Positions 10,100 to 20,817 are shown, numbered from the stretch's first letter. The stretch: 64,000 bases of DNA from Acidimicrobiales bacterium (GCA_029242745.1 JAQWTI010000039.1:61984-125983); one strand, 5' to 3'. Program-made: numbers and translations. The notes: generated by a model from the sequence alone, not told the origin.

Positions 10100-11359
10100 A
10101 TGCGGGTCTGTGTCGTAGGTTCCGGCGGGCGAGAACATGCGCTAGCCCACGTCTTGAACCGCCACCACGACGTGGTGGTCACCCCTGGGAACCCAGGTAT
10201 CCCCGGATCTGTGGGTACGCCGCCGGTTGAAATCGATGCAGACCTCTACGTGATAGGCCCTGAGGCTCCACTGGTTAACGGAATAGCAGACCAACTCCGG
10301 GGTGCCGGACGACTGGTTTTTGGACCTGGCGCTGACGGTGCACGCCTAGAGGGCTCCAAGGCTTGGATGAAAGGGGTTCTTGTCGAGGCTGGTGTTTCAA
10401 CTGCCGCACACGGTACGTTCACCGACGAGGCCGCAGCGCTTGCATTTCTGGACACGATGGGCGAATTGTTCGTTGTGAAGACTGATGGCTTAGCGGCTGG
10501 CAAGGGGGTGGTGGTCACCACCGATCGAGCGGAGGCCGTTGACACCGTGCGCTCTTACCTGTCTGGTGCAGCTTTTGGCGACGCTGGTAGAACGTTGGTA
10601 ATCGAAGAGGGTCTAACTGGGTCCGAATTGTCGGTATTGGCTGTATGCGACGGGCACGATGCAGTTGCCCTTGCTCCTGCCCAAGACTTCAAGCGAGTTG
10701 GTGATGGTGATGTTGGCCCTAACACTGGGGGAATGGGTGCGTACTCACCGGTCTCGTTGGTCACCGATGAGACTGTGGACAACCTTATGGACGTTGCGAT
10801 TCGTCCGACTCTGGCCACTCTGCGAACACGGGGCATCGACTACCGGGGTGTCCTCTATTGTGGCCTGATGTTTACCCCGGCTGGTCCTCGGGTACTCGAG
10901 TACAACGTGCGGTTTGGTGATCCCGAGACTCAGGTGGTGGTACCCCGTCTTACTAGCGACTTAGGCGATTTACTGGCTGCCGCCTCTGCCGGTAATCTGG
11001 CTGGTCTGGCTGCCGGTGCACCGTCGGTTGACGATGGAGCGGCTGTGGCCGTGGTCTGTGCGACTGAGGGCTATCCGACGCGCCCCCGGGCTGGTGACCT
11101 GATTAAGGGTCTAGAAGAAGCATCAGCCGTCAATGGGGTGACGGTTTTCGCCGCTGGGGTTGGAGAACGCGATGGGCGACTAGTCACGGCTGGTGGCCGG
11201 GTGTTGACCGTCACTGGCCAGGGGGAGACTGTGAATGAGGCTCGCAGCCGGGCCTATGAGGCAGCATCTCAGCTTTCATGGTCGGGAATTCATTACCGAT
11301 CAGATATTGCTGCTACCCCGTCTGGTGTATCCCAGCCAGAGTTGGAAATGGATCAGTGA
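10100..11359 (+). CDS. purD: Phosphoribosylamine-glycine ligase (GAR synthetase)
   Basis: 419 residues. It catalyses the second step of de novo purine synthesis. The N-terminal GSGGREHALAHVL motif and GPEAPLVNGIAD mark the PurD fold, and the ATP-grasp centre contains KTDGLAAGKGVVV and RVLEYNVRFGDPETQ with metal-binding Glu and Asn. The ATG is preceded by CAGGAGAG. It is co-directional with purA and purE. Confidence 0.96.
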   Translation: MRVCVVGSGGREHALAHVLNRHHDVVVTPGNPGIPGSVGTPPVEIDADLYVIGPEAPLVNGIADQLRGAGRLVFGPGADGARLEGSKAWMKGVLVEAGVSTAAHGTFTDEAAALAFLDTMGELFVVKTDGLAAGKGVVVTTDRAEAVDTVRSYLSGAAFGDAGRTLVIEEGLTGSELSVLAVCDGHDAVALAPAQDFKRVGDGDVGPNTGGMGAYSPVSLVTDETVDNLMDVAIRPTLATLRTRGIDYRGVLYCGLMFTPAGPRVLEYNVRFGDPETQVVVPRLTSDLGDLLAAASAGNLAGLAAGAPSVDDGAAVAVVCATEGYPTRPRAGDLIKGLEEASAVNGVTVFAAGVGERDGRLVTAGGRVLTVTGQGETVNEARSRAYEAASQLSWSGIHYRSDIAATPSGVSQPELEMDQ

Positions 11360-11410
11360 AAGAGTCCGGCGTCACCGGACTGAGGGAATAAGGCTTCCGA
11401 GAATAGGAGT

Positions 11411-11872
11411 ATGAAGATGGATTACAGAGTTGCAGTACTCATGGGCTCACCGACTGATAGCGACAAGATGGCGCCTGCCGCGACGACCCTTGAGCGTTAT
11501 GGCATTGAGGCCGATGTTCGAATCATGTCGGCTCATCGAAGCCCAGATCTGGTGTCCGAGTTTGTGTCAGGCGCTCGTGCTGCCGGCTATCAGGCCATTA
11601 TCTGCGGAGCTGGGATGGCCGCGCATCTAGCCGGTGCCGCTGCGGCTCACACCACCCTCCCGGTAGTTGGCGTACCCCTGTCAGGTAGCGCTATCAACGG
11701 GTGGGATTCTCTGTTGGCTACCGTTCAGATGCCTAAGGGGATCCCGGTGGCCACCGTGGCGGTGGATGGATCGATGAACGCTGCTCTGCTGGTCGTCCAG
11801 ATGCTGGCCGTGTTTGATTCCAACTTGGTGCTCCAACTTGAGGAACACCGTGCCGAAATGGTCCCGAAGTAG
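11411..11872 (+). CDS. purE: N5-carboxyaminoimidazole ribonucleotide mutase, class I PurE
   Basis: 153 residues. The conserved MGSPTDSDKM loop, the catalytic SAHRSP segment, GAGMAAHLAG and GVPLSGSAINGWDSLLATVQMPKGIPVATV are all present. Class I PurE moves the carboxyl group of N5-CAIR and needs PurK, which is not in this window. The start ATG at 11411 has AGGAG 4 nt upstream; a second ATG two codons later would also serve. Confidence 0.96.
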   Translation: MKMDYRVAVLMGSPTDSDKMAPAATTLERYGIEADVRIMSAHRSPDLVSEFVSGARAAGYQAIICGAGMAAHLAGAAAAHTTLPVVGVPLSGSAINGWDSLLATVQMPKGIPVATVAVDGSMNAALLVVQMLAVFDSNLVLQLEEHRAEMVPK

Positions 11873-11936
11873 TTTCAGGGCTGAAGCCAGCAATTTGCAT
11901 CCGATACCTCGAACTTAGAAACCTGAGATCAGACCC

Positions 11937-13352
11937 ATGGAAAACGTTCTTGCTTCCCGTTATGCCAGTCAATCAATGATCGACTTATGGAAGCCGGAAG
12001 CCAAAGTGGTCATGGAACGCGAACTCTGGATCGCCGTGATGGAGGCCCAGCAGCAGTTAGGTGTTTCCATTCCTAGTGGGGTAATTGATGATTACCGGGC
12101 TGTTGTCGATCAGGTCAATCTCGATTCAATTCGTCAACGCGAGCGTGTTACCCGTCACGACGTGAAGGCCCGTATTGAGGAGTTCTGTGTATTGGCTGGC
12201 CATGAGCATGCGCATAAGGGCATGACGTCGCGCGACTTAACTGAAAATGTGGAGCAACTTCAGGTTCGCCGCAGCCTTGATGTGGTCCGCGACCGCATGG
12301 TGGCCGCTCTTGCCCGCTTAGCCCGTCTGGCGGCTGAACACGACGGACTAGTTATGGTCGGTCGCAGTCACAACGTGGCCGCCCAGGTCACCACATTGGG
12401 TAAGCGTTTTGCGACGGCAGCTGAGGAACTACTCGTTGCCTATCAGCGGGTGGCTGATCTTCAGGCCGCGTATCCGTTGCGGGGCCTCAAAGGTCCAGTT
12501 GGTACGCAGCAAGATCAACTCGATCTTTTTGACGGCGACTCGTCTCGATTGGCACGTCTTGAGTCGCTGGTCGCCGATCACCTTGGCTTCGAGAAAGTAC
12601 TGGATTCGGTGGGGCAGGTATACCCGCGTTCGTTGGACTTCGATGTGGTGTCAGCCCTTGTTCAGACTTCGGGTGGTCCAGCCAATCTGGCTCGCACGAT
12701 CCGCCTTATGGCCGGTAACGAACTGGCTACCGAGGGCTTTCTTCCAGGACAAGTTGGGTCTTCGGCTATGCCCCACAAGATGAATGCTCGATCGTGCGAG
12801 CGGGTGGGTGGCTTAGCACTGGTCTTGCGAGGACACCTGGCCATGGTCGGTGGTCTGGTTGGTGACCAATGGAACGAGGGTGACGTAAGTTGTTCGGTGG
12901 TTCGGCGAATTGCTCTACCTGATGCCTTCTTTGCTGTCGACGGACTATTCCAGACTTTCCTTACCGTCCTCGACGAGTTTGGGGCTTACCCGGCCGTTAT
13001 CGAGCGTGAGCTTCGTCAGTACCTGCCATTTTTGGCCACCACCAGGGTGCTGGTAGCCGCCGTACAGGCTGGCATGGGCCGTGAGGAGGCGCACGAAGTC
13101 ATTAAGAGTCACGCTGTCAGTGCAGCTCTCGCACGTCGAGAAGAGGGGATGTCCGAAACTGATCTGTTGGACCGTCTGGCTGATGACGACCGCCTGCCCT
13201 TGGACCGATTGACGCTAGATGGCCTCTTAGGTGACCCGTCAGCCTTCAGTGGGAATACCTCGGCTCAGATAACTGCGGTGGTTGAGCGGGTGGCCGAGGT
13301 GGTGGCCGCCCACCCACAAGCGGCCACATATGATCCCGAACCGATCCTTTAG
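11937..13352 (+). CDS. purB: Adenylosuccinate lyase
   Basis: 471 residues of the fumarase/aspartase superfamily. It cleaves SAICAR to AICAR and adenylosuccinate to AMP, releasing fumarate. The N-terminal ASRYASQSMIDLW, the TSRDLTEN region, and the superfamily signature GSSAMPHKMNARSCERV (flexible catalytic loop) near residue 278 are seen. The gene falls between purE and purC in the same direction. Confidence 0.96.
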   Translation: MENVLASRYASQSMIDLWKPEAKVVMERELWIAVMEAQQQLGVSIPSGVIDDYRAVVDQVNLDSIRQRERVTRHDVKARIEEFCVLAGHEHAHKGMTSRDLTENVEQLQVRRSLDVVRDRMVAALARLARLAAEHDGLVMVGRSHNVAAQVTTLGKRFATAAEELLVAYQRVADLQAAYPLRGLKGPVGTQQDQLDLFDGDSSRLARLESLVADHLGFEKVLDSVGQVYPRSLDFDVVSALVQTSGGPANLARTIRLMAGNELATEGFLPGQVGSSAMPHKMNARSCERVGGLALVLRGHLAMVGGLVGDQWNEGDVSCSVVRRIALPDAFFAVDGLFQTFLTVLDEFGAYPAVIERELRQYLPFLATTRVLVAAVQAGMGREEAHEVIKSHAVSAALARREEGMSETDLLDRLADDDRLPLDRLTLDGLLGDPSAFSGNTSAQITAVVERVAEVVAAHPQAATYDPEPIL

Positions 13353-13375
13353 ATTCTCGGAGAGGCTGGAACGAC

Positions 13376-14284
13376 ATGTCCCTTCAGATTTCCCTTCCAC
13401 ACCTGCACTCCGGGAAAGTGCGCGACATCTACGACGCTGGCGACAACCGACTGCTGATGGTCACCTCAGACCGTATTTCGGCGTTTGACGTCGTAATGTC
13501 GGAGCCCATTGCCCATAAGGGCCGGGTACTAACTGCAATGACTGCCTTCTGGTTTGAGCATTTTGGTGAACTAGTGCAAGGCCATCTGCTGTCGACAGAT
13601 CCTGCGGACCTCCCGGGTGTATTGGGAGAGGTTTCGCCGGAGTTGATGGCTGACCTAGCCGGACGCACCATGCTGTGCCATAGAGCCGAGATGCTGCCTA
13701 TCGAGTGCATCGTTCGAGGCTATATAACCGGATCAGCATGGAAGGAGTACCGGACCTCAGGGACCATGCACGGCACTCCAATGCCCGACGGGCTGCTAGA
13801 AGCTAGCAAATTTTCTGAACCGGTATTTACCCCATCAACTAAAGCTGACGAGGGACACGACATCAACATCTCTTATTCCAAGGCTAAGGATTTGGTGGGT
13901 GCCGAGGTGGCAGAAGCCGTTCGAGAAGCGTCAATCACTTGTTATCTGCGAGGTGCCGAGTGGGCCGCTGAGCGGGGAGTCATCATTGCTGACACAAAAT
14001 TTGAATTTGGCATGGTCGAAGGGCAACTGGTGCTTGCCGATGAGGTCTTGACCCCAGATTCTTCAAGATTTTGGCCTGCTGCATCGTGGGCCCCCGGGGC
14101 CACTCCGCCGTCGTTTGACAAGCAGCCGGTTCGAGATCATCTCGAGGGTCTGGACTGGAATAAGCAGGAGCCACCGCCGTCATTACCTGATGGCGTGGTT
14201 TCAGCCACCTCGTCGCGGTACGTGGAAGTTTACGAACGGATCACCAGTCGGTCTTTTGCTCAATGGCCTGGGGCTGGGGAGTGA
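13376..14284 (+). CDS. purC: SAICAR synthetase
   Basis: 302 residues, near the longer actinobacterial form. It couples CAIR with aspartate using ATP. The GKVRDIYDAGDNRLLMV opening and SDRISAFDVVM motif are PurC signatures, as is the MLPIECIVRGYITGSAWKEY region (catalytic and CAIR-binding). DTKFEFG and the metal region LADEVLTPDSSRFW follow. The purB stop is 23 bases upstream. Confidence 0.97.
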   Translation: MSLQISLPHLHSGKVRDIYDAGDNRLLMVTSDRISAFDVVMSEPIAHKGRVLTAMTAFWFEHFGELVQGHLLSTDPADLPGVLGEVSPELMADLAGRTMLCHRAEMLPIECIVRGYITGSAWKEYRTSGTMHGTPMPDGLLEASKFSEPVFTPSTKADEGHDINISYSKAKDLVGAEVAEAVREASITCYLRGAEWAAERGVIIADTKFEFGMVEGQLVLADEVLTPDSSRFWPAASWAPGATPPSFDKQPVRDHLEGLDWNKQEPPPSLPDGVVSATSSRYVEVYERITSRSFAQWPGAGE

Positions 14285-14297
14285 CGAGGAGGGAGCC

Positions 14298-14573
14298 ATG
14301 ATTTACGATGTGTTGGTAGAGGTTCGGCTGCGGGCGGGTATAGCTGATCCGGCGGGTGCCACGATTGAGCGGGCACTTCCTTCTCTGGGTTACGACGGTG
14401 TGGCGGCTGTGACTGTGGGAAAGACGGTGCGCTTCACCATCGAGGCGCGTGATGAGGTAGATGCGAAGATCCGGTCTGAGGAACTGTGCGTCTCGTTCCT
14501 TACCAATCCTGTTATCGAGGACGCCACACTAAGTGTCACTCCGGTAGACGGGGTTTCTGGGTTGGACGCCTAA
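14298..14573 (+). CDS. purS: FGAM synthase subunit PurS
   Basis: 91 residues from ATG 14298, preceded by GAGGAGGGAG. A longer open frame starting at 14115 overlaps purC and is not the gene. The YDVLVEVRLRAGIADPAGATIERAL opening and the small alpha/beta fold length are those of PurS, which joins PurQ and PurL into the multisubunit formylglycinamidine ribonucleotide synthase. The TAA stop abuts the purQ ATG without any gap. Confidence 0.93.
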   Translation: MIYDVLVEVRLRAGIADPAGATIERALPSLGYDGVAAVTVGKTVRFTIEARDEVDAKIRSEELCVSFLTNPVIEDATLSVTPVDGVSGLDA

Positions 14574-15236
14574 ATGACGACCACGGTGGGAGTCGTGGTG
14601 TTTCCTGGCACCAATTGTGAGATGGATGCCTTAGTCGCCGTGGAACACATTGGCGGCACTGGCCGTTTGCTGTGGCATGCCGATGATGATTTGGCTGGAG
14701 TGGACGCGGTAATACTCCCCGGTGGTTTTGCTCATGGTGACTACCTGCGGCCTGGGGCAATTGCCCGCTTTTCACCAATGATGGCTGCCGTGGTCAGCTT
14801 CGCCTCAGACGGTGGACCTGTGGTCGGTATCTGTAACGGATTCCAAATTCTGACTGAAGTAGGCTTGCTGCCTGGGGCTTTACAGAAGAATCAGGGTCTA
14901 AAATTTCTCTGTAAACCGACGTTACTCAGAGTTGAATCAACTGATTCTGTTATCACTGCACAGACCAGTGTTGGGGTCGAACTATTAGTGCCTATCAACC
15001 ACTTTGAAGGCAACTATACGTGCGACTCTGAGACGCTGACCCGCCTTCGTGACGAGGACCGAATCGTTCTGCGCTACGTAGATAACCCCAACGGATCAGT
15101 TGACGATATTGCTGGCGTGTGTAACGAAGGTCGCAACGTTGTTGGACTAATGCCGCATCCGGAACGGGCTTGTGACGAACTGCTGGGAAGCGCAGACGGC
15201 GCTATCTTGGTTAGGTCTCTGCTCAACGCTGTTTGA
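14574..15236 (+). CDS. purQ: FGAM synthase glutaminase subunit PurQ
   Basis: 220 residues, class I glutamine amidotransferase. The nucleophile is Cys87 in [11 protein letters not shown], the oxyanion region [16 protein letters not shown] lies upstream, and the His-Glu pair is in GLMPHPERA near residue 198. It supplies ammonia to PurL. Starts directly at the purS stop. The next gene is on the opposite strand and its 3' end faces purQ. Confidence 0.96.
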   Translation: MTTTVGVVVFPGTNCEMDALVAVEHIGGTGRLLWHADDDLAGVDAVILPGGFAHGDYLRPGAIARFSPMMAAVVSFASDGGPVVGICNGFQILTEVGLLPGALQKNQGLKFLCKPTLLRVESTDSVITAQTSVGVELLVPINHFEGNYTCDSETLTRLRDEDRIVLRYVDNPNGSVDDIAGVCNEGRNVVGLMPHPERACDELLGSADGAILVRSLLNAV

Positions 15237-15254
15237 GCGGCAGGAGTCTGTTGT

Positions 15255-15641
15255 TCAGCTGCTGCGCCGGATGCCGGCTGCTTTAAGGGTGGCTGATGAT
15301 ATGCCAATCTCTCGCCACGCCCCGTGAGTGATACCTCGACGGCCACCATATGAGGCGGCATGTTTCACGAACCCTGCTTCCAGCGCTGCGATATCAACGT
15401 TGCTTGCGACAGCGAGCGCCTCCTGCTCGGCCTTAAGGTCCATTCGCTGCTGGATCAGATCCAACCTCTTGGTGACAGTGGCTTCAGCCATTTGCGCGTC
15501 GACAGCAGCTAGTTGCTTGGCCACGCTTTCTGGAGTTTTTTTGCGCCCACGGCGGGGAGTGCTCTGCTCAAGGGCTTTTAGGTACTCGCGAACCCCGGAT
15601 ACTTCAGCTTTTTCACTGTCACTCATTTTTGAACGTGCCAC
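15255..15641 (-). CDS. Conserved small basic protein of unknown function, inside the purine cluster
   Basis: 128 residues, not assigned to a named family. The N-terminus is basic ([20 protein letters not shown]). A central helical part looks coiled-coil ([30 protein letters not shown]), and the C-terminus is [22 protein letters not shown], which resembles a small helical DNA-contact module. Nucleic-acid binding is only a guess. The GTG at 15641 has AGGGA upstream at good spacing; ATG at 15626 is the alternative. It is the only gene that opposes the purine genes. Confidence 0.7.
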   Translation of the reverse strand: MARSKMSDSEKAEVSGVREYLKALEQSTPRRGRKKTPESVAKQLAAVDAQMAEATVTKRLDLIQQRMDLKAEQEALAVASNVDIAALEAGFVKHAASYGGRRGITHGAWREIGISSATLKAAGIRRSS

Positions 15642-15802
15642 TTAATTTCCCTGCCTTTTCATCGGTTAATTTCTACCGATCGTTTGTTTGATAACGGAAA
15701 GATTTTGATGCAAGAAATAGGTTGAATCTTTTAAGATCGTAAGTATTACCAAGTTGAGTCGTGATTGAAAAGTACTTTTATGAGGATTTTGTTACAGAGA
15801 TA

Positions 15803-15837
15803 AATTAATATGGTCTGTTGGTCAGACCATATTAATT
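15803..15837. repeat. Perfect 15-bp inverted repeat in an AT-rich island
   Basis: The arm at 15803-15817 (AATTAATATGGTCTG) and the arm at 15823-15837 are exact reverse complements around a 5-nt loop, TTGGT. It lies in a very AT-rich 250-base stretch between the small opposing gene and purL. It could be a terminator, an operator or an mRNA structure. Confidence 0.8.
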
Positions 15838-15944
15838 ATAATAAATCACTAATTTAATAAGATGATCAAACTGTTGATCGTGTTGATATAGATGTTATTG
15901 AAGGGTGTTCTGGGTTGTTGCTCAACTAGGTGTTCGGTGCCGAG

Positions 15945-15950
15945 TACGGT
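15945..15950 (+). promoter_or_regulatory. -10 box of purL
   Basis: TACGGT, 7 nt before the GTG at 15958, identical in sequence and spacing to the gpmA box. It is the main argument for the chosen purL start. Confidence 0.35.
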
Positions 15951-15957
15951 GCCCGAC

Positions 15958-18174
15958 GTGCCTGATGTGCCCGACATATCTAAACCCCTCCACCGATCCC
16001 TCGGCCTCACCGACGAAGAGGCGAGGTTGATTGATGGGACCTTGGGCCGCCCTGCGAACAGTCTCGAACTAGCCATGTATTCAGTCATGTGGTCTGAGCA
16101 CTGTTCGTATAAGAGCAGCCGTGTCCACTTGAAACGCCTCCCTACCGAGGCGCCGTGGGTGTTGGTGGGACCTGGTGAGAATGCGGGCGTGGTCGATGTA
16201 GGTGACGGCATCGCAGCAGCTATACGAATTGAGTCACACAACCATCCGTCGGCCATTGAGCCCTACCAAGGCGCAGCCACTGGAGTGGGTGGCATTCTCC
16301 GCGATATTTTCACTATGGGCGCCCGTCCAATTGCCTTAATGGACCCGCTGCGATTCGGTCCACTCGATGATGCCCGTAGTCGGTGGATAGCAGAAGGCGT
16401 AGTTTCTGGCATATCGGGCTATGGCAACGCTGTAGGGGTGCCCACCGTCGGTGGTGAGGTCGTCTTTGACCGCACCTATCTGGGCAACCCATTGGTCAAC
16501 GTGCTGTGCTTGGGTATTTTGCCCACTGAACGTCTAGTTCTTGGACAGGCCTCAGGTGTGGGAAATCTCGCCATTTTGCTGGGTTCCACTACTGGTCGAG
16601 ACGGTATCGGTGGGGTGAGTGTGCTGGCCTCAGCCGGCTTTTCTGCTGCAGATGATGGTGATAAGCGCCCAAGTGTTCAGGTGGGCGATCCCTACGAGGA
16701 GAAGCGCCTGATTGAGGCCTGCCTCGAGCTGCTTGACGAGGGCTTGGTGGTTGGAATCCAAGATCTTGGTGGAGCCGGATTGACTTGTGCGACCAGTGAG
16801 ACGGCGTCGCGTGGTCGGGTGGGTATGGACGTCGACGTGTCAGCCGTGCCACGACGTGAACCTGATATGGAGCCCCACGAGGTTATGACCAGTGAGTCCC
16901 AGGAGCGGATGCTGGCGATAGTGGAGCCCGAGAGTCTCGATCGAGTTCTTGCCATCAGTAAACACTGGGAGGTCGCTGCGACGGTTATCGGCCGGGTCAC
17001 CGCAGGTGGTGCGCTACGCATTCTGGACGGTTTCGAGGGGGAGGTATTGGCCGAGGTGCCTGCTGTCTCACTGCACGAGGATGCGCCCCTATATGATCGT
17101 CCTCGGTCAGCACCGTCTGAGCCACGGGGTCTGGCTGCTGATGGCTTGGCCCCACCAGATGACCCGGGAGCTGATCTGCTCGACTTGCTGGTTGACCCAG
17201 CGTGGGTTTACAGCCAGTACGACCATCAACTGTTCCTGAACACGGTGGTTGGTCCGGGTGACGATGCGACTGTGCTCAAACTCAGGCACCCTTCGACCGG
17301 TATTGAGACTGGACGGGGATTGGCTATGACCACCGATGGAAATCATCGCTGGTGCGCTGTGGATCCCCGTGAAGGCACCGCCCAGGTTGTCGCTGAGTCG
17401 GTGATGAACCTGGCGTGTGTGGGTGCCCGGCCTCTGGCAGTCGTGAACTGTCTCAACTTTGGTAACCCGGAGCACCAGGAGGTCATGTGGCAATTGTCTG
17501 AGGCAGTCGATGGAATGGCCGAGGCTTGTACGGCCTTTGGGGTTCCAGTCGTTGGTGGAAATGTCAGTCTCTACAACGAGTCAGCTGGTATTGATATCGA
17601 CCCCACGCCAGTTGTCGGCCTGCTTGGTGTGGTTGATGCCTTGAATCGTCGACCTCCTGGAGCCACCCTGATTGAGGGTCACCGACTGGTCCTGTTGGGG
17701 CCCGAGGAAGTATCGCTCGGCGGCTCACTCTGGGCCTCAGTCCGTGAAGCCCCCGGGGGCATCTTGGCGCCGTTGGACACCGGCCTCCATGTCCGGTTGA
17801 CTGATCTGGTTCGTGATTTGGTCGTCTCGGAGATGCTCGACGGCGTCCATGACGTATCGGCTGGTGGCCTAGGCGTAGCGGTAGCCGAGATGGTTGCTCG
17901 CTCCGGTGTGGGAGCCCACATAGCTCGGGTGCCCGACTATCGAGCTCTGTTCGGTGAAGGACCCAGCCGGGTGGTGCTTTGTGTGAACCCAGAGCTTCTC
18001 ACCGAGGTGTTGACCGCTGCTGAGGCGGAGGGTGTCCCTTCAACTCGTATTGGTTTGGCCACTGGCGATCGCTTCATCGTGAAGGGTCTACTAGAGGTCA
18101 CCGTTGACGAGGTACAACGTGCCCATCGCGATCGACTGCCCGAGGCCATGGGGTCTGGAAGTAAGAACCGATGA
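15958..18174 (+). CDS. purL: FGAM synthase large subunit PurL (small type)
   Basis: 738 residues, the length of small PurL that works with PurS and PurQ. It contains [15 protein letters not shown] near the N-terminus, the nucleotide region [25 protein letters not shown], and two AIRS-like halves; the second shows [10 protein letters not shown] and [10 protein letters not shown]. The frame is open back to an ATG at 15892, but that extension is Cys-rich and unlike PurL. GTG at 15958 gives [22 protein letters not shown], a normal PurL start, and follows the TACGGT box. Other in-frame GTGs at 15937, 15949 and 15967 cannot be excluded. purF overlaps the stop by ATGA. Confidence 0.95.
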   Translation: MPDVPDISKPLHRSLGLTDEEARLIDGTLGRPANSLELAMYSVMWSEHCSYKSSRVHLKRLPTEAPWVLVGPGENAGVVDVGDGIAAAIRIESHNHPSAIEPYQGAATGVGGILRDIFTMGARPIALMDPLRFGPLDDARSRWIAEGVVSGISGYGNAVGVPTVGGEVVFDRTYLGNPLVNVLCLGILPTERLVLGQASGVGNLAILLGSTTGRDGIGGVSVLASAGFSAADDGDKRPSVQVGDPYEEKRLIEACLELLDEGLVVGIQDLGGAGLTCATSETASRGRVGMDVDVSAVPRREPDMEPHEVMTSESQERMLAIVEPESLDRVLAISKHWEVAATVIGRVTAGGALRILDGFEGEVLAEVPAVSLHEDAPLYDRPRSAPSEPRGLAADGLAPPDDPGADLLDLLVDPAWVYSQYDHQLFLNTVVGPGDDATVLKLRHPSTGIETGRGLAMTTDGNHRWCAVDPREGTAQVVAESVMNLACVGARPLAVVNCLNFGNPEHQEVMWQLSEAVDGMAEACTAFGVPVVGGNVSLYNESAGIDIDPTPVVGLLGVVDALNRRPPGATLIEGHRLVLLGPEEVSLGGSLWASVREAPGGILAPLDTGLHVRLTDLVRDLVVSEMLDGVHDVSAGGLGVAVAEMVARSGVGAHIARVPDYRALFGEGPSRVVLCVNPELLTEVLTAAEAEGVPSTRIGLATGDRFIVKGLLEVTVDEVQRAHRDRLPEAMGSGSKNR

Positions 18175-19739
18175 CCGAACAGGCAGATGAACTAGGAAAC
18201 CTGCCGGTGGTTGGTTCGGAAGATGACACCCCGCGCGAGGCATGTGGTGTTTTCGGCGTCTACGCACCTGGCCAGCCTGTCGCTCACCTGACCTATCTCG
18301 GCCTTTATGCCCTCCAGCACCGTGGTCAAGAGTCGGCGGGGATGGCGGTTAGCGACGGTGAGGCCCTGACGGTGGTCAAAGATATGGGTTTGGTGTCTAA
18401 TGCCTTCGATGATCGGACATTGGCCGCTCTGACTGGCGATCTGGCTATTGGTCAGACCAGATACTCGACCACTGGTTCAAGTACTTGGCACAATGCTCAA
18501 CCGGTTTATCGCGGAGTGGATGCTGTGGAGTTTGCCCTCGGCCACAATGGCAACCTGGTTAACACCGAGGACTTGGCAGCTGAGGCTGGAATGCTCCCAG
18601 GTGCCGTCACGTCCGACACTGATCTCATGGCTGAACTGTTGGCCGCTGAGTTATCTAGTTACGGTGGCATTTCGAAGGCTGAGGCCATGGACGCCGCTTT
18701 GGCAGTTGTACTACCTCGACTCCACGGGGCGTTTTCGCTGGTCATTGTCGACCATGAGCGGATTATTGGTGTGCGCGATCCGAACGGGTTCCGGCCGCTC
18801 TGCCTTGGGCGTCTAGACGGTGGTTGGGTGCTGGCCTCCGAATCACCAGCGCTTGATGTGATTGGTGCTCACATGGTCCGCGAGCTGGATCCCGGTGAAG
18901 TGGTGGTTATCGATGGCACCGGCTGCCGTTCGTTTCGCCCATTCGACGATGATGCCGTAGATCCCCGGCTGTGTCTTTTCGAATTCGTGTATTTTGCTCG
19001 GCCTGACAGCGTCCTGTATGGCCAGAGCGTTCACCAAGCGCGGGTACGTATGGGTGAAATGTTGGCTGAACAGGCTCCAGTGGATGCCGACCTGGTGATG
19101 GGGGTACCGGAGTCGGGGATTCCGGCTGCTGAGGGTTATGCACGCGCCAGTGGCATCCCTTATGGCCAAGGTCTAGTTAAGAACCGTTACATCGGTCGTA
19201 CATTTATCGCTCCGACCCAGGCTTTGCGTTCCACTGCAGTGCGTATGAAGCTCAACCCGCTACGTGACAATATTGTGGGCCAACGTTTGGTTGTAGTCGA
19301 CGATTCCATTGTGCGGGGGACCACCACTCGGGCGATGGTACGGATGTTGCGTGATGCTGGTGCAGCCGAGATCCATATGCGGATTTCATCACCGCCGTAC
19401 CGGTGGCCGTGCTTTTACGGAATGGATACGGGAACCAGGGGTGAACTGCTGGCCGCCAATCTCACCGTTGACGAGATCCGGGAGTACCTCGAGGTGGACA
19501 GTCTGACCTATATGAAGCTTGAGAATCTCCTGGAGTCCACCGGCGCAGTTGGTGCCGGGTTCTGCGACGCCTGCCTGACCGGAAACTATCCCATTGATAT
19601 ACCAGTGAACCTGTCTAAGGCAGTCTTGGAAGGGGTTGCTGGTGCGCCTGCGACCGAGCGGGCTGTGCCCGTTGGTAGCCGCCAAAATGATGATGGACTC
19701 CCGGCTGAGGTTGCGAGCCGCTTGTTCGGAGGGGACTGA
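18171..19739 (+). CDS. purF: Amidophosphoribosyltransferase
   Basis: 522 residues. It makes phosphoribosylamine from PRPP and glutamine, the committed purine step. A 24-residue propeptide precedes the nucleophile Cys25 in [13 protein letters not shown]. The glutaminase domain shows [13 protein letters not shown] and GHNGNLVN. The PRTase domain shows [20 protein letters not shown], the PRPP loop. Cys residues in [12 protein letters not shown] and [11 protein letters not shown] fit the Fe-S type found in Bacillus. The start overlaps purL, so the two should be translationally coupled. Confidence 0.97.
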   Translation: MTEQADELGNLPVVGSEDDTPREACGVFGVYAPGQPVAHLTYLGLYALQHRGQESAGMAVSDGEALTVVKDMGLVSNAFDDRTLAALTGDLAIGQTRYSTTGSSTWHNAQPVYRGVDAVEFALGHNGNLVNTEDLAAEAGMLPGAVTSDTDLMAELLAAELSSYGGISKAEAMDAALAVVLPRLHGAFSLVIVDHERIIGVRDPNGFRPLCLGRLDGGWVLASESPALDVIGAHMVRELDPGEVVVIDGTGCRSFRPFDDDAVDPRLCLFEFVYFARPDSVLYGQSVHQARVRMGEMLAEQAPVDADLVMGVPESGIPAAEGYARASGIPYGQGLVKNRYIGRTFIAPTQALRSTAVRMKLNPLRDNIVGQRLVVVDDSIVRGTTTRAMVRMLRDAGAAEIHMRISSPPYRWPCFYGMDTGTRGELLAANLTVDEIREYLEVDSLTYMKLENLLESTGAVGAGFCDACLTGNYPIDIPVNLSKAVLEGVAGAPATERAVPVGSRQNDDGLPAEVASRLFGGD

Positions 19740-19749
19740 CGGTGATTTC

Positions 19750-20817
19750 TTGAAGGGCGAGAGTGAAAGTTACCGGAGAGCGGGGGTCGACATCGACGCT
19801 GGTACCGAAGCTGTGCACCGTATTGGCCCATTAGTACGTAGTACCTATCGTCCCGAGGTTATGGGTGATATTGGTGCCTTTGGTGGCCTCTTCGACATTG
19901 CTCGGGCGGGCTTTCGTGACCCGCTGCTTGTGTCTACGACCGACGGGGTGGGGACCAAGGCCGAGATCGCTCGCCAGACTGGCCGGTTAGACACCATTGG
20001 GCGTGACTTAGTGGCCATGTGTGTGGACGATCTGGTTTGCACAGGGGCTGAACCACTGTTTTTCATGGATTATCTGGCTGTCGGACACCTCGACCCAGAT
20101 GCTGTGGAGTGTTTGGTGGGTGGTATCGCGGCTGGTTGCGCTGAAGCGGGTTGCGCACTTATTGGTGGTGAGATGGCTGAACATCCTGGTGTGATGGCTG
20201 TTGATCAGTTCGACATAGTTGGATTTGCCGTGGGTGCTGTCGAACGCGACGCCGTACTCGACGGTACAGCGGCGGTAGTCGGTGATGTTCTGATCGGCAT
20301 TGAATCGCCGAATCTGCGGTCAAACGGTTTTTCTCTAGCACGTCGACTGGCTTTCGACGTGGCTGGTCGGGCTCTTGATGATCCGGCGTGGGAGGGGGCG
20401 TCGACCACCTTGGCTGATGAACTGCTTGCCCCCAGCGTGATCTACGCCCCAGCAGTCTTGGCAGCTCTGACTGCTCATGAAGTTCATGCTGTTGCCCACG
20501 TGACTGGTGGTGGACTACCTGGAAATCTCCCCCGGGTCCTCGGGGACAATGTTGACGCTGTGGTTGACCGTTCCACATGGGAAGTCCCACGTATTTTCCG
20601 GGAACTACAGAGCATGGGAAGTGTGGATGATGATGAGATGGATCGGGTGTTCAATATGGGTCTCGGGATGGTGCTTGCCGTGCCCTCTCACGATGTCCAT
20701 GAAGTAGTTGCCACACTGGTGTCTCACGATCGCCAAGCTCAGGTGGTTGGAAAATTAGTCGCTGGAACGGGAGATGTGCAGATTTTGGATCAAAGAGGGG
20801 GAGGTGCTGGAGTGTGA
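19750..20817 (+). CDS. purM: Phosphoribosylformylglycinamidine cyclo-ligase (AIR synthetase)
   Basis: 355 residues from a TTG start. The sequence ESYRRAGVDIDAGTEAVHRI is the usual PurM N-terminus, and TTG at 19750 is the nearest possible initiator. The frame also runs back into purF (ATGs at 19687-19693), but that extension is not PurM-like. A GGAGGGG lies 15 nt before the TTG, further than ideal. Other conserved parts are STTDGVGTKAEIA, DLVCTGAEPLFFMDYLA, GGEMAEHPG and HVTGGGLPGNLPR. It closes the imidazole ring of AIR. The pyrE GTG overlaps its stop by 4 bases. Confidence 0.94.
   Translation: MKGESESYRRAGVDIDAGTEAVHRIGPLVRSTYRPEVMGDIGAFGGLFDIARAGFRDPLLVSTTDGVGTKAEIARQTGRLDTIGRDLVAMCVDDLVCTGAEPLFFMDYLAVGHLDPDAVECLVGGIAAGCAEAGCALIGGEMAEHPGVMAVDQFDIVGFAVGAVERDAVLDGTAAVVGDVLIGIESPNLRSNGFSLARRLAFDVAGRALDDPAWEGASTTLADELLAPSVIYAPAVLAALTAHEVHAVAHVTGGGLPGNLPRVLGDNVDAVVDRSTWEVPRIFRELQSMGSVDDDEMDRVFNMGLGMVLAVPSHDVHEVVATLVSHDRQAQVVGKLVAGTGDVQILDQRGGGAGV

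Noticed and set aside
14115..14297. N-terminal extension of purS
   Set aside because: The extension overlaps purC in another frame, while ATG 14298 has a strong Shine-Dalgarno and gives the normal PurS length.
15892..15957. N-terminal extension of purL
   Set aside because: It encodes [14 protein letters not shown], which is unlike PurL, and lacks a ribosome-binding site.
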